From an uncultured Moheibacter sp. (lineage in GTDB: Bacteria > Bacteroidota > Bacteroidia > Flavobacteriales > Weeksellaceae): 11,829 bases of DNA. Location of the stretch: assembly GCA_937875605.1 (NCBI GenBank), contig CALLXZ010000083.1:1-11829 (forward strand), given 5' to 3'. Position 1 is the stretch's first letter. Every line of letters begins with the position of its first letter. A model generated the notes under the pieces. The model was given only the letters and a program-made list of their open reading frames with translations. It did not search any database and had not been told where the DNA came from. Position numbers and translations under genes: made by a program. Below are positions 1-6,701 of the stretch, piece after piece.

Positions 1-263
1 CCATTATTCAAATTCTTAATTAAATCAAATAAAGTTTCTGTTGGAAAAAAAGCCGGATTGATAAATAAATTACTATTTTCAATTTTCGTAGGAAATTTCT
101 CCGAGAGATAATCCTCTGTGAGATAACTATAATTTCCCTCAATCAGTTTTTGCCATCGTTGTTTAAAAGTCAAAATCCCCATCCTCAATTCACCAAAAGG
201 TTTGGTCAAGGTCAGGGGACGAAGATTTTTCCATTCTGTATCGTCAAATAAGATGATATTCAT
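1..263 (-). CDS. GlmU-like sugar nucleotidyltransferase, N-terminal part (runs off left edge)
   Basis: This gene starts at 263 on the minus strand (ATG) and stays open to the window edge, giving 87 codons of N-terminus. The protein begins MNIILFDDTEWKNLRPLTLT and continues KPFGELRMGILTFKQRW. From memory this matches the start of the Bacteroidota GlmU-like family, annotated as UDP-N-acetylglucosamine diphosphorylase/glucosamine-1-phosphate N-acetyltransferase: a family-specific D-x-x-x-W, then L-x-P-L-T-x-T-[RK]-P, then E-L-R-x-G-I. Such proteins have an N-terminal nucleotidyltransferase fold and a C-terminal left-handed beta-helix; only the start is visible, so catalytic residues cannot be checked. 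The role would be cytoplasmic nucleotide-sugar synthesis for peptidoglycan or envelope glycans. It is divergent from aroB with an 85-nt gap. Confidence 0.8.
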   Translation of the reverse strand, partial: MNIILFDDTEWKNLRPLTLTKPFGELRMGILTFKQRWQKLIEGNYSYLTEDYLSEKFPTKIENSNLFINPAFFPTETLFDLIKNLNN

Positions 264-281
264 TCGGGAAATTATTTCCTG

Positions 282-289
282 CAAATTTA
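282..289 (-). promoter_or_regulatory. Candidate -7 promoter element for the GlmU-like gene
   Basis: Read on the minus strand, these bases are TAAATTTG, an exact match to the Bacteroidota -7 consensus TAnnTTTG. Transcription would begin near 277, about 14 nt before the ATG at 263. A TTG lies upstream at 316-314 on the same strand, but the 24-nt spacer is slightly longer than the usual -33/-7 distance, so the -33 box is uncertain. Confidence 0.45.
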
Positions 290-336
290 AACTTTATTTT
301 GTGGCTGATTCATCAATTTAAATAAAAACGAAAAAC

Positions 337-344
337 TAACTTTG
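337..344 (+). promoter_or_regulatory. Candidate -7 promoter element for aroB-msrB
   Basis: TAACTTTG matches the Bacteroidota -7 consensus TAnnTTTG exactly and ends only 4 nt before the aroB ATG at 349. In this promoter class the start site lies a few bases after the element, so transcription would begin at or beside the ATG, giving a leaderless or near-leaderless mRNA. No TTG is seen at the expected -33 distance. Confidence 0.45.
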
Positions 345-348
345 CTGT

Positions 349-1404
349 ATGGAACAAACGCCCATTTATTTTCAAGATATTTTCAAGAGACTGAACGAAT
401 TAATCAATAAAAAGAAATATAATCCTATTTTTATTTTGGTGGATGAAAATACGCATGAACATTGCCTTCCCATTCTTCTTTCTGAAATGGAAACAAATAC
501 CCAACTCGAAATCATAGAAATTCCTGCAGGCGAAGAAAATAAAACCATCGAAATTTCGGTTCAGGTATGGGAAAGTTTGGCGGAATTAAATGGATCGAGA
601 AAGAGTTTACTGATCAATCTGGGTGGTGGAATGATTACGGACATCGGTGGATTTATTGCCTCTACTTTTAAACGCGGAATTGATTTTATCAATATCCCGA
701 CTTCTCTCCTTTCTATGGTAGATGCTTCTGTGGGAGGAAAAACCGGAATTGATCTCAACGGAATTAAAAATACCATCGGAACTTTTGCTTTGCCTATTTC
801 AACTTTCATTTATCCGGAATTTCTACAAACTCTTCCCGAACGGGAATTCCGTTCCGGACTTGCCGAAATGCTCAAACACGGATTGGTTTTCGATAAAAGT
901 CATTGGGAAAGTTTAGTGAAATTGAAAATTTATACTTCCGAAAGCATCTCAAAATTAATTAAAGATTCGATTAAAATAAAAACGGATGTCGTTAACAGTG
1001 ACCCATTTGAGAGTGGTCTCCGTAAAATTTTAAACTTTGGACATACAATCGGTCATGCTGTAGAAAGCGAATTCCTGGAAAGTAAAGATTCTTTTTTGCA
1101 TGGTGAGGCAATTGCAATCGGAATCTTAGTGGAATCTGTTCTAAGTTTTGAAAACGAATTGATTACAAAAGAAGAACTGGATGAAATCTTTCATCATTTG
1201 ATTCTGATTTTTGGAAAAAAACCTATTTCAGAAGAAATTCTTCCCAATTTGCTTAATTGGATGAAACATGATAAGAAAAATCAGGAAAATCAGATTAGTT
1301 TTAGTTTAATAGAGGGAATCGGAAAATGCAAATACGATATATTGTTGAATGAAAATCAGATTTCGGAAGGAATTTTGCTATACAACAAAAAAATAGCGAC
1401 ATGA
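349..1404 (+). CDS. aroB: 3-dehydroquinate synthase
   Basis: AroB converts DAHP to 3-dehydroquinate, the second step of the shikimate pathway to aromatic amino acids, in the cytoplasm with NAD+ and a divalent metal. The 351-aa product is of normal length. The glycine-rich NAD+ segment is at residues 90-101 (NLGGGMITDIGG), followed by FKRGIDFINIPTSLLSMVDA (107-126) and the GGKTG loop with K131. The metal ligands by family comparison are E173 (in LAEMLKHG), H232 (in FGHTIGH) and H251 (in HGEA); all are present, so the enzyme should be active. The first ATG is chosen because it is the earliest in frame and directly follows a -7-like element. The stop overlaps the msrB start by ATGA, implying co-transcription. 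Confidence 0.95.
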   Translation: MEQTPIYFQDIFKRLNELINKKKYNPIFILVDENTHEHCLPILLSEMETNTQLEIIEIPAGEENKTIEISVQVWESLAELNGSRKSLLINLGGGMITDIGGFIASTFKRGIDFINIPTSLLSMVDASVGGKTGIDLNGIKNTIGTFALPISTFIYPEFLQTLPEREFRSGLAEMLKHGLVFDKSHWESLVKLKIYTSESISKLIKDSIKIKTDVVNSDPFESGLRKILNFGHTIGHAVESEFLESKDSFLHGEAIAIGILVESVLSFENELITKEELDEIFHHLILIFGKKPISEEILPNLLNWMKHDKKNQENQISFSLIEGIGKCKYDILLNENQISEGILLYNKKIAT

Positions 1405-1904
1405 AATTATTAGTTTTAAGTTTTATAACAATTTCACTACTAAGTTGTTCGCAAAGCAAATTAAAAGAAACCAATATGGAAAATTCAAATTTAAAACATA
1501 CGTCTGTCAATGTTCAGAAATCCGAAGAAGAATGGAAAAAAGAATTGACATCTGAACAATATTACGTGATGCGGGAAGCCGGCACGGAACGTCCTTTTTC
1601 GGGAGAATATAATATGCATTTTGAAAAAGGTATTTATACTTGTGGCGCTTGCTCAGAGCCACTTTTTACTTCCGAATCTAAATTTGACGGACACTGTGGA
1701 TGGCCCAGTTTTGACAAAGAAATTGCTGAAGGTAAAATCATTGAAAAAAAGGATACATCGCATGGGATGATTCGAACGGAAATCGTATGTGCTAATTGTG
1801 GAAGCCATCTTGGGCACGTTTTTGATGACGGACCGACCGATACAGGACTTCGGTATTGTGTGAATTCGCTTTCACTGGGATTTGAGGGAGACAGCATAAA
1901 ATAA
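1401..1904 (+). CDS. msrB: Peptide-methionine (R)-S-oxide reductase, lipoprotein form
   Basis: MsrB reduces the R-epimer of methionine sulfoxide in proteins. Residues 1-16 (MKLLVLSFITISLLSC) are a lipoprotein signal peptide with a lipobox ending in C16, so the enzyme should be membrane-anchored outside the cytoplasm. The SelR/MsrB domain spans about 43-164. It has two zinc-binding CxxC pairs (C81/C84 and C130/C133), the GWPSF motif (100-104), H121, H136 and H139, and the catalytic cysteine C153 in RYCVNSLSL. The 167-aa length equals one MsrB domain plus signal and a 25-residue linker; no MsrA domain is fused. The start overlaps the aroB stop (ATGA), which suggests translational coupling. Its reductant is unknown; the TlpA-like protein at 8284 faces the same compartment. 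Confidence 0.93.
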   Translation: MKLLVLSFITISLLSCSQSKLKETNMENSNLKHTSVNVQKSEEEWKKELTSEQYYVMREAGTERPFSGEYNMHFEKGIYTCGACSEPLFTSESKFDGHCGWPSFDKEIAEGKIIEKKDTSHGMIRTEIVCANCGSHLGHVFDDGPTDTGLRYCVNSLSLGFEGDSIK

Positions 1905-1916
1905 TCCATTTTCGAT

Positions 1917-1924
1917 TACCTTTG
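1917..1924 (+). promoter_or_regulatory. Candidate -7 promoter element for the DUF4199-GT2 pair
   Basis: TACCTTTG fits TAnnTTTG exactly and ends 5 nt before the ATG at 1930, nearly the same geometry as the aroB element. A start site at the ATG is implied. No TTG is found at a normal -33 distance; the nearest one upstream, at 1882-1884, is too far. Confidence 0.45.
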
Positions 1925-1929
1925 CCGCC

Positions 1930-2469
1930 ATGAATACAAATAGGCAAATCATTCAGTTGGGAATTTCTTTGTTTTTGATAACACTGATTTTATTTTTCTC
2001 GCTGATTTTTATATTTTCAACGCAAGGAAGTATCACCGACGCAGAATTTTTTAATTATTCAGCGATGATTAATTGTTTTGTACTTCCCGGATTGTATGCA
2101 GGAATGGGGTTTTACAGCATTTTCAGAGTTGCAAAACAGCGAATCGTTTCCTTTCGTCAAGCATGGCAATTAAGTTTCGTTCCAATGTTTTTGGGAGGAT
2201 TATTGAGTTTAGGGATGATTTTTATTTTTTTTAACACCTCCGGAAACTGGGCTGAAGATAGTTTACAGCGAGGATGGTACGAATTGATGACTTCCAATCC
2301 CAATCCTGAATTTATGGAGAAAAACGGAGAATTCGTTACTGCCATGACCGATTTAAAAATCAATATGTTTACATGGAAAGTTTTCTTTCTTTCATTTTCG
2401 GTCATTATCTTTTTTTACTTTTTGATTTCGAGTATCTTCGCAGTATTCTTTAAAAACAGACGCGTTTGA
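1930..2469 (+). CDS. DUF4199 family membrane protein
   Basis: This 179-aa integral membrane protein has four predicted hydrophobic segments at about residues 8-30, 45-66, 79-101 and 149-174, with a soluble loop at about 102-148 that holds W107, W116 and a PNPEF stretch. Size, topology and position directly before a GT2 glycosyltransferase match the DUF4199 family of Bacteroidota, whose biochemical role is unknown. The assignment rests on remembered family features, since no catalytic motif exists to confirm it. Its TGA stop overlaps the ATG of the glycosyltransferase, so the two are probably translated together and may act in one membrane complex; that link is inference. Confidence 0.75.
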   Translation: MNTNRQIIQLGISLFLITLILFFSLIFIFSTQGSITDAEFFNYSAMINCFVLPGLYAGMGFYSIFRVAKQRIVSFRQAWQLSFVPMFLGGLLSLGMIFIFFNTSGNWAEDSLQRGWYELMTSNPNPEFMEKNGEFVTAMTDLKINMFTWKVFFLSFSVIIFFYFLISSIFAVFFKNRRV

Positions 2470-3449
2470 TGCATTTATCTGTCGTAATTCCTTTGTTAAA
2501 TGAACAAGACTCTTTGGAAGAATTGTTCCAACGTATCAAATCGGTGTGCCAGGAAAACGGATTTGATTTCGAAGTAATCTTTGTGGACGATGGAAGTTCA
2601 GACGATTCGTGGCAGGTGATTGAATTTTTATCGGAAGTAAATCCTGAAATTAAAGCCATTCGTTTTCGAAAGAATTATGGTAAATCTCAAGCTTTGATGG
2701 CCGCTTTCCGACAAGTTCAGGGCAATGTAGTCATCACGATGGATGCAGATTTACAGGATTTTCCGGAAGAAATCCCCGAATTATATCATGAACTAAAATC
2801 TAAAAATGCCGACATCATTTCCGGTTGGAAACAAAAACGTCAAGACCCTAAACTGACCAAAAATGTTCCTTCCAAATTATTCAATTCCGTCGCACGAAAA
2901 GTATCAGGATTGGAACTCCATGATTTCAATTGCGGATTGAAAGCCTATCGTTTGGAAGTCGCAAAAGAACTGGAATTACACGGCGATATGCACCGATACA
3001 TTCCGGTTCTGGCAAAAAATTTAGGATTTGGGAGAATTTACGAAAAAAGAGTTCGTCATCAGGCGAGAAAATACGGGAAATCCAAATTTGGAAAGCGCCG
3101 TTTTGTAAACGGATTTCTTGATTTGATTACACTTTCTTTTCTCAACAAATTCGGAAATAAACCCATGCACCTTTTTGGTGCGGTCGGTACGCTGATGTTC
3201 ATCATCGGATTCTTAGCCGCTTTGTATTTAGGTTTGGATAAACTATACAAAGTTTATGTACTCGAAAAAAATGCTCGTTTGGTAACGGATAATCCCTATT
3301 TCTTTATTTCTCTCGTTGCTATGATTTTAGGAACACAGCTATTTCTTGCCGGATTTTTGGGAGAAATTTTAGTTCGTTCGCGACAAAACCGTAGCGAATT
3401 TGTTGTACGGGAATTTTTGAATTTGGATTCGAAAAAACAATTTTCTTAA
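2469..3449 (+). CDS. GT2 family glycosyltransferase (DPM1/GtrB-like, membrane-anchored)
   Basis: This protein probably moves a sugar from a nucleotide donor to a polyprenyl phosphate at the inner face of the cytoplasmic membrane. The 326-aa product has a GT-A domain (about 1-215): start HLSVVIPLLNEQDSLEEL, FVDDGSSDDSW (38-48), FRKNYGKSQALMAAF (66-80) and the metal-binding DADLQD (92-97). A basic stretch follows (R194-R211, including HQARKYGKSKFGKRR). Two C-terminal membrane helices lie at about 235-257 and 277-300, as in GtrB/ArnC-like enzymes. The ATG at 2469 overlaps the upstream stop as TGATG; a TTG one codon earlier is possible but less likely. Donor and acceptor cannot be told from the sequence. 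Confidence 0.88.
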   Translation: MHLSVVIPLLNEQDSLEELFQRIKSVCQENGFDFEVIFVDDGSSDDSWQVIEFLSEVNPEIKAIRFRKNYGKSQALMAAFRQVQGNVVITMDADLQDFPEEIPELYHELKSKNADIISGWKQKRQDPKLTKNVPSKLFNSVARKVSGLELHDFNCGLKAYRLEVAKELELHGDMHRYIPVLAKNLGFGRIYEKRVRHQARKYGKSKFGKRRFVNGFLDLITLSFLNKFGNKPMHLFGAVGTLMFIIGFLAALYLGLDKLYKVYVLEKNARLVTDNPYFFISLVAMILGTQLFLAGFLGEILVRSRQNRSEFVVREFLNLDSKKQFS

Positions 3450-3484
3450 ATGAATTAATTAACTTAAACCAAAAATAGACTAAT

Positions 3485-4189
3485 ATGAAAAATTGTATTT
3501 TAACTTTAACTGCTTCGCTGATTTTCTTTTCCTGTAGTTCAGGACTGGAAGGAGAAGGTGCTGCTACAGCTCAAAAAGAATTTGCCGTAGATACATTTAC
3601 AACAATTGAAACCAATTGCAATTGCGATGTAACATTGATCCCCTCTGAAAATTCAAAAGTGGTGGTAGAATCACATCAAAATTTAATTGATAATGTAGAA
3701 ATTCTATCAAAAGGAAATGATTTAGTGGTCAAAGAAAAAAAATCGGTTGGAAAATATGATTTATACAACATCAATATTTATTTCAATCCAAATTTGACCA
3801 AAATCGAATTAAATAATCAATCCAAATTAAAGATTTCAGGAACTTTAAAAGCAGACGAATTTGAATTAGAAGTAAATGACCAATCCACTATAAACGAAAC
3901 TTTTCTGGAAATCAAAGATTTGGATTTAGATGTTTCCAACCAAACACAAGTCAAAATGAACGGAACAGTTATCAAACTAAATGTCGACGCTTCGGATGAA
4001 TCCCGAACGGATTTAGTAGATTTACAAGCAGTTGAAGTCAACTTTGAAGCCAAAAACAATGCTTCACTTTCTGTTTATGCCATGAAAGATTTATCAGGAA
4101 CAGCGATCGATAATGCGCAAGTTTCCTACAAAGGAGATCCAAACAAAGACACTAACGAAAAAGACAGAGCATTTATCCAACAAAAATAA
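3485..4189 (+). CDS. Head GIN domain (DUF2807) lipoprotein
   Basis: This is a 234-aa predicted lipoprotein of unknown function. The signal peptide (1-17) ends in a lipobox FFSC with C17 as the lipidated residue. The rest resembles the putative auto-transporter adhesin, head GIN domain family: a first strand block around 33-60 with NCNCDVTLIPS, then a series of short beta strands. From 110 on, turns of the type N-[NDQ]-x-[ST] recur about every 20 residues (110, 131, 151, 170, 191, 209), as expected of the rungs of a right-handed beta-helix. The C-terminus (217-234) is polar and charged. It lies 35 nt after the glycosyltransferase and 7 nt before the phosphohexose mutase, so co-transcription with the mutase is likely. 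I found no enzymatic motif. Confidence 0.82.
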   Translation: MKNCILTLTASLIFFSCSSGLEGEGAATAQKEFAVDTFTTIETNCNCDVTLIPSENSKVVVESHQNLIDNVEILSKGNDLVVKEKKSVGKYDLYNINIYFNPNLTKIELNNQSKLKISGTLKADEFELEVNDQSTINETFLEIKDLDLDVSNQTQVKMNGTVIKLNVDASDESRTDLVDLQAVEVNFEAKNNASLSVYAMKDLSGTAIDNAQVSYKGDPNKDTNEKDRAFIQQK

Positions 4190-4196
4190 TTTGATA

Positions 4197-5906
4197 ATGA
4201 GCAACGCAATGGAAAGAGCCCAAATTTGGCTCAGCGAACAATACGATGAAACGACACGAAATGAAGTAAAAACGCTTATTGATACCAATCCTGATCTTTT
4301 AGAAGATTCCTTTTACCGTGATTTGGAATTTGGGACCGGCGGAATGCGCGGCATCATGGGAATTGGCACCAACCGGATCAACAAATATACCTTAGGTGCA
4401 GCCACACAAGGTTTGGCGAATTATCTGAAAAAACAATTTCCCGATAAAGAAAAAGCAGTGGCTATCGCTTATGACGTTCGTAATAATTCCGAACTTTTTG
4501 CTCGAATCGTTTCTGATATTCTGACCGGAAATGCCATAAAAGTGCATTTATTTGAGAGTTTCCGTCCTACGCCGGAATTATCTTTTGCGGTTCGCCATTT
4601 GAAATGCGATGCCGGAATTGTTTTGACCGCTTCTCATAATCCACCCGAATATAACGGTTACAAAGTGTATTGGAGCGACGGTGGACAAATTGTTCCGCCA
4701 CATGATGAAGCGATCATCAACGAAGTGATGAACGTAAAACCAACTGAAATTCATTTTAATGGAAACGATAAATTGCTGAACGTCATCGGAAAAGAATTAG
4801 ATCAGGAATTCATCAAAGCTTGTGTTTCCCAAATTGGTTTTACAGACAAAGGAAAAGAAGATTTAAAAATTGTATTTACTTCACTCCATGGAACTTCCAT
4901 CGCCATCATTCCTGATGCCCTGAAAGAAGCAGGTTTTACAAATGTACACATCGTCGAAGAACAAGCTTTGCCGAATGGAAATTTCCCAACGGTCAAATCA
5001 CCCAATCCCGAAGAACCTGAAGCACTGAAAATGGCATTGGAATTAGCAGATGAATTGGATGCGGACATTGTAATCGGAACCGATCCTGATGCAGATCGAT
5101 TAGGAATTGCTGTGCGAAATTTCAACGGAGAAATGGTACTATTAAATGGAAACCAAACCAATACGGTTTTGGTAGATTATTTATTACAACAAAAACAAAA
5201 CGATGGAATGGACGGAACGGAGTTTATCGGCTCCACTATCGTGACTTCCGATATTTTCTTTGATTTAGCTGAGTATTATAACGTTGAATGCAAAGTCGGT
5301 TTGACCGGATTCAAATGGATTGCCGATATGATCCGAAAAGCGGAAGGAAAACAAAAATTCATCGGAGGAGGTGAAGAAAGTTTTGGCTTTATGGTGGGTG
5401 ATTTTGTGCGGGACAAAGATTCCGTCACTTCTACCCTACTCGCTTGTGAAATTGCTGCCAATGCAAAAGCAAATGACAGCAGTTTCTATGAAGAATTATT
5501 AACTATTTACACCAAAACAAAGTTCTACAAAGAAGATCTGATTTCCGTTACAAAAAAAGGAAAAGACGGTGCTGCCGAAATCAGTGAGATGATGGCGAAC
5601 TTCCGTCAGAACCCACCGAAATCTTTTGATGGTTCGAATGTGATTCAGCTGGATGATTATCAAAATTCGATTTCGAAAAATTTGGTAAACGGAGAAGAAA
5701 AAAACATTGAAATTCCGAAATCAAATGTTTTGATCTTTTATACCGAAGACGGCTGCAAAATAGCGGCAAGACCTTCGGGAACGGAGCCGAAAATCAAATT
5801 TTATTTTTCAGTAAAAACCAATCTGGATGAAATCTCTGATTTTGAAATGAAAGAAGATGAATTAATAGCCAAATTGGAACGATTGAAAAACGAATTTAAT
5901 TCTTAA
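4197..5906 (+). CDS. Phosphoglucomutase/phosphomannomutase family phospho-sugar mutase
   Basis: This cytoplasmic enzyme interconverts hexose 1-phosphates and 6-phosphates, supplying precursors for nucleotide sugars and storage polysaccharide. All four signature loops of the alpha-D-phosphohexomutase superfamily are present in the 569-aa product: TASHNP (144-149) with the phosphoryl-carrying S146, metal-binding DPDADR (296-301), sugar-binding GGGEESFG (390-397) and phosphate-binding RPSGTEPK (525-532). The N-terminal GTGGMRGIMG (46-55) and the length point to the PGM2-like branch rather than the shorter GlmM/ManB forms; glucose versus mannose preference is open. The ATG at 4197 is chosen because the reading frame upstream (from 4113) overlaps the GIN gene and encodes a low-complexity basic stretch unlike the family. 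The next ATG, at 4209, is less likely. Confidence 0.92.
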   Translation: MSNAMERAQIWLSEQYDETTRNEVKTLIDTNPDLLEDSFYRDLEFGTGGMRGIMGIGTNRINKYTLGAATQGLANYLKKQFPDKEKAVAIAYDVRNNSELFARIVSDILTGNAIKVHLFESFRPTPELSFAVRHLKCDAGIVLTASHNPPEYNGYKVYWSDGGQIVPPHDEAIINEVMNVKPTEIHFNGNDKLLNVIGKELDQEFIKACVSQIGFTDKGKEDLKIVFTSLHGTSIAIIPDALKEAGFTNVHIVEEQALPNGNFPTVKSPNPEEPEALKMALELADELDADIVIGTDPDADRLGIAVRNFNGEMVLLNGNQTNTVLVDYLLQQKQNDGMDGTEFIGSTIVTSDIFFDLAEYYNVECKVGLTGFKWIADMIRKAEGKQKFIGGGEESFGFMVGDFVRDKDSVTSTLLACEIAANAKANDSSFYEELLTIYTKTKFYKEDLISVTKKGKDGAAEISEMMANFRQNPPKSFDGSNVIQLDDYQNSISKNLVNGEEKNIEIPKSNVLIFYTEDGCKIAARPSGTEPKIKFYFSVKTNLDEISDFEMKEDELIAKLERLKNEFNS

Positions 5907-5920
5907 ATTGAAAATTAATT

Positions 5921-5957
5921 GCTCTGAGAAGATTTAAAATTTTGTCAGAGCTTCTCA
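5921..5957 (+). other. Two mutually exclusive hairpins upstream of plsC
   Basis: In the 57-nt gap between the mutase and the acyltransferase, GCTCTGA (5921-5927) pairs perfectly with TCAGAGC (5945-5951), and TGAGAAG (5925-5931) pairs perfectly with CTTCTCA (5951-5957). The helices share bases 5925-5927 and 5951, so only one can form at a time. Neither is followed by a U-run on the plus strand, so this is not a standard intrinsic terminator. The second helix ends 6 nt before the plsC ATG and could affect its translation. It could also be a decayed terminator or chance. Confidence 0.4.
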
Positions 5958-5963
5958 TACAAA

Positions 5964-6701
5964 ATGAAAATTCTGTCTTATCCTGTTACGGTTTTATATT
6001 ATTTATTCTTCGGATTAACGTTGGTAATCATGCATGTTTGGCAATGGTTCAGCTACAATTTTGGAGGTTATCAAGCACATCATAAATCGGTTAAAATCAT
6101 GAACCGATTATTGATTCTTTGCACAAAAATTTTAGGTACGAGCCATCGATTTTCCGGAAAAGAAAATTTGACAGAAGGTGTTCCTTACATTTTTGTCAGC
6201 AACCATCAAAGTATGTTGGATATTTCTCCAATCGAATGGTATTTGACGGATTTCCACCCGAAATTCATCAGTAAAATCGAATTAGGAAAAGGAATTCCGA
6301 GTGTTTCTTACAATTTGCAAAGAGGCGGTTCTGTTTTGATTGATCGAAAAGATCCGCGTCAGGCATTGCCTGAAATTAAAAAATTATCGCAATATATCCA
6401 AAAACATAACCGATCAGCTGTTATTTTCCCGGAAGGAACCCGAAGCCGTGATGGAAAATTAAAACCCTTTCGTGATAACGGATTGAAAATGTTACTCAAA
6501 TATGCACCTTCCGCTTTAATTGTTCCCGTCACGATTAATAATTCTTGGAAAATTGTTAAAAACGGTTCTTTTCCCTTATCTTTGGGTACGAAGTTTTCAT
6601 TGCAGGTGCATACACCTCTTTCTCCAAAAGAGTATGATTTTGAAGAATTAATGAAAAAAGTAAGAGAGAGTATAGAATCAACATTAGAATCCAAAGAATG
6701 A
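5964..6701 (+). CDS. plsC: 1-acyl-sn-glycerol-3-phosphate acyltransferase (PlsC family)
   Basis: PlsC transfers an acyl chain to the sn-2 position of lysophosphatidic acid to make phosphatidic acid, at the inner membrane. The 245-aa product has a hydrophobic N-terminal segment (about 5-27). The acyltransferase blocks follow in order: block I SNHQSMLD (79-86), the HX4D catalytic motif with H81 and D86; block II around 118-131 (LQRGGSVLIDRKDP); block III FPEGTRSRDG (155-164); and block IV around 185-190 (LIVPVT). Length and motif order are normal. The last codons overlap the desaturase start (ATGA), so the two lipid genes are co-translated. The family also includes acyltransferases for other acceptors, so the substrate is inferred. 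Confidence 0.9.
   Translation: MKILSYPVTVLYYLFFGLTLVIMHVWQWFSYNFGGYQAHHKSVKIMNRLLILCTKILGTSHRFSGKENLTEGVPYIFVSNHQSMLDISPIEWYLTDFHPKFISKIELGKGIPSVSYNLQRGGSVLIDRKDPRQALPEIKKLSQYIQKHNRSAVIFPEGTRSRDGKLKPFRDNGLKMLLKYAPSALIVPVTINNSWKIVKNGSFPLSLGTKFSLQVHTPLSPKEYDFEELMKKVRESIESTLESKE

Noticed and set aside
2466..2468. TTG start for the glycosyltransferase, one codon before the ATG.
   Set aside because: The ATG at 2469 forms a standard TGATG overlap and needs no rare start codon.
3450..3484. Possible promoter or regulatory site in the 35-nt gap before the GIN gene.
   Set aside because: It is plain AT-rich sequence with no TAnnTTTG match or stem-loop.
4113..4196. A 28-residue N-terminal extension of the phosphohexose mutase.
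   Set aside because: It overlaps the end of the GIN gene in another frame, encodes low-complexity basic sequence, and the family normally begins near the ATG at 4197.
4802..5161. 119-codon open frame on the minus strand.
   Set aside because: It lies fully inside the well-supported mutase gene and its serine/proline-rich product looks like an antisense shadow.
6359..6694. 111-codon open frame on the minus strand.
   Set aside because: It mirrors the plsC coding sequence, including the FPEGTR region, and has no independent support.
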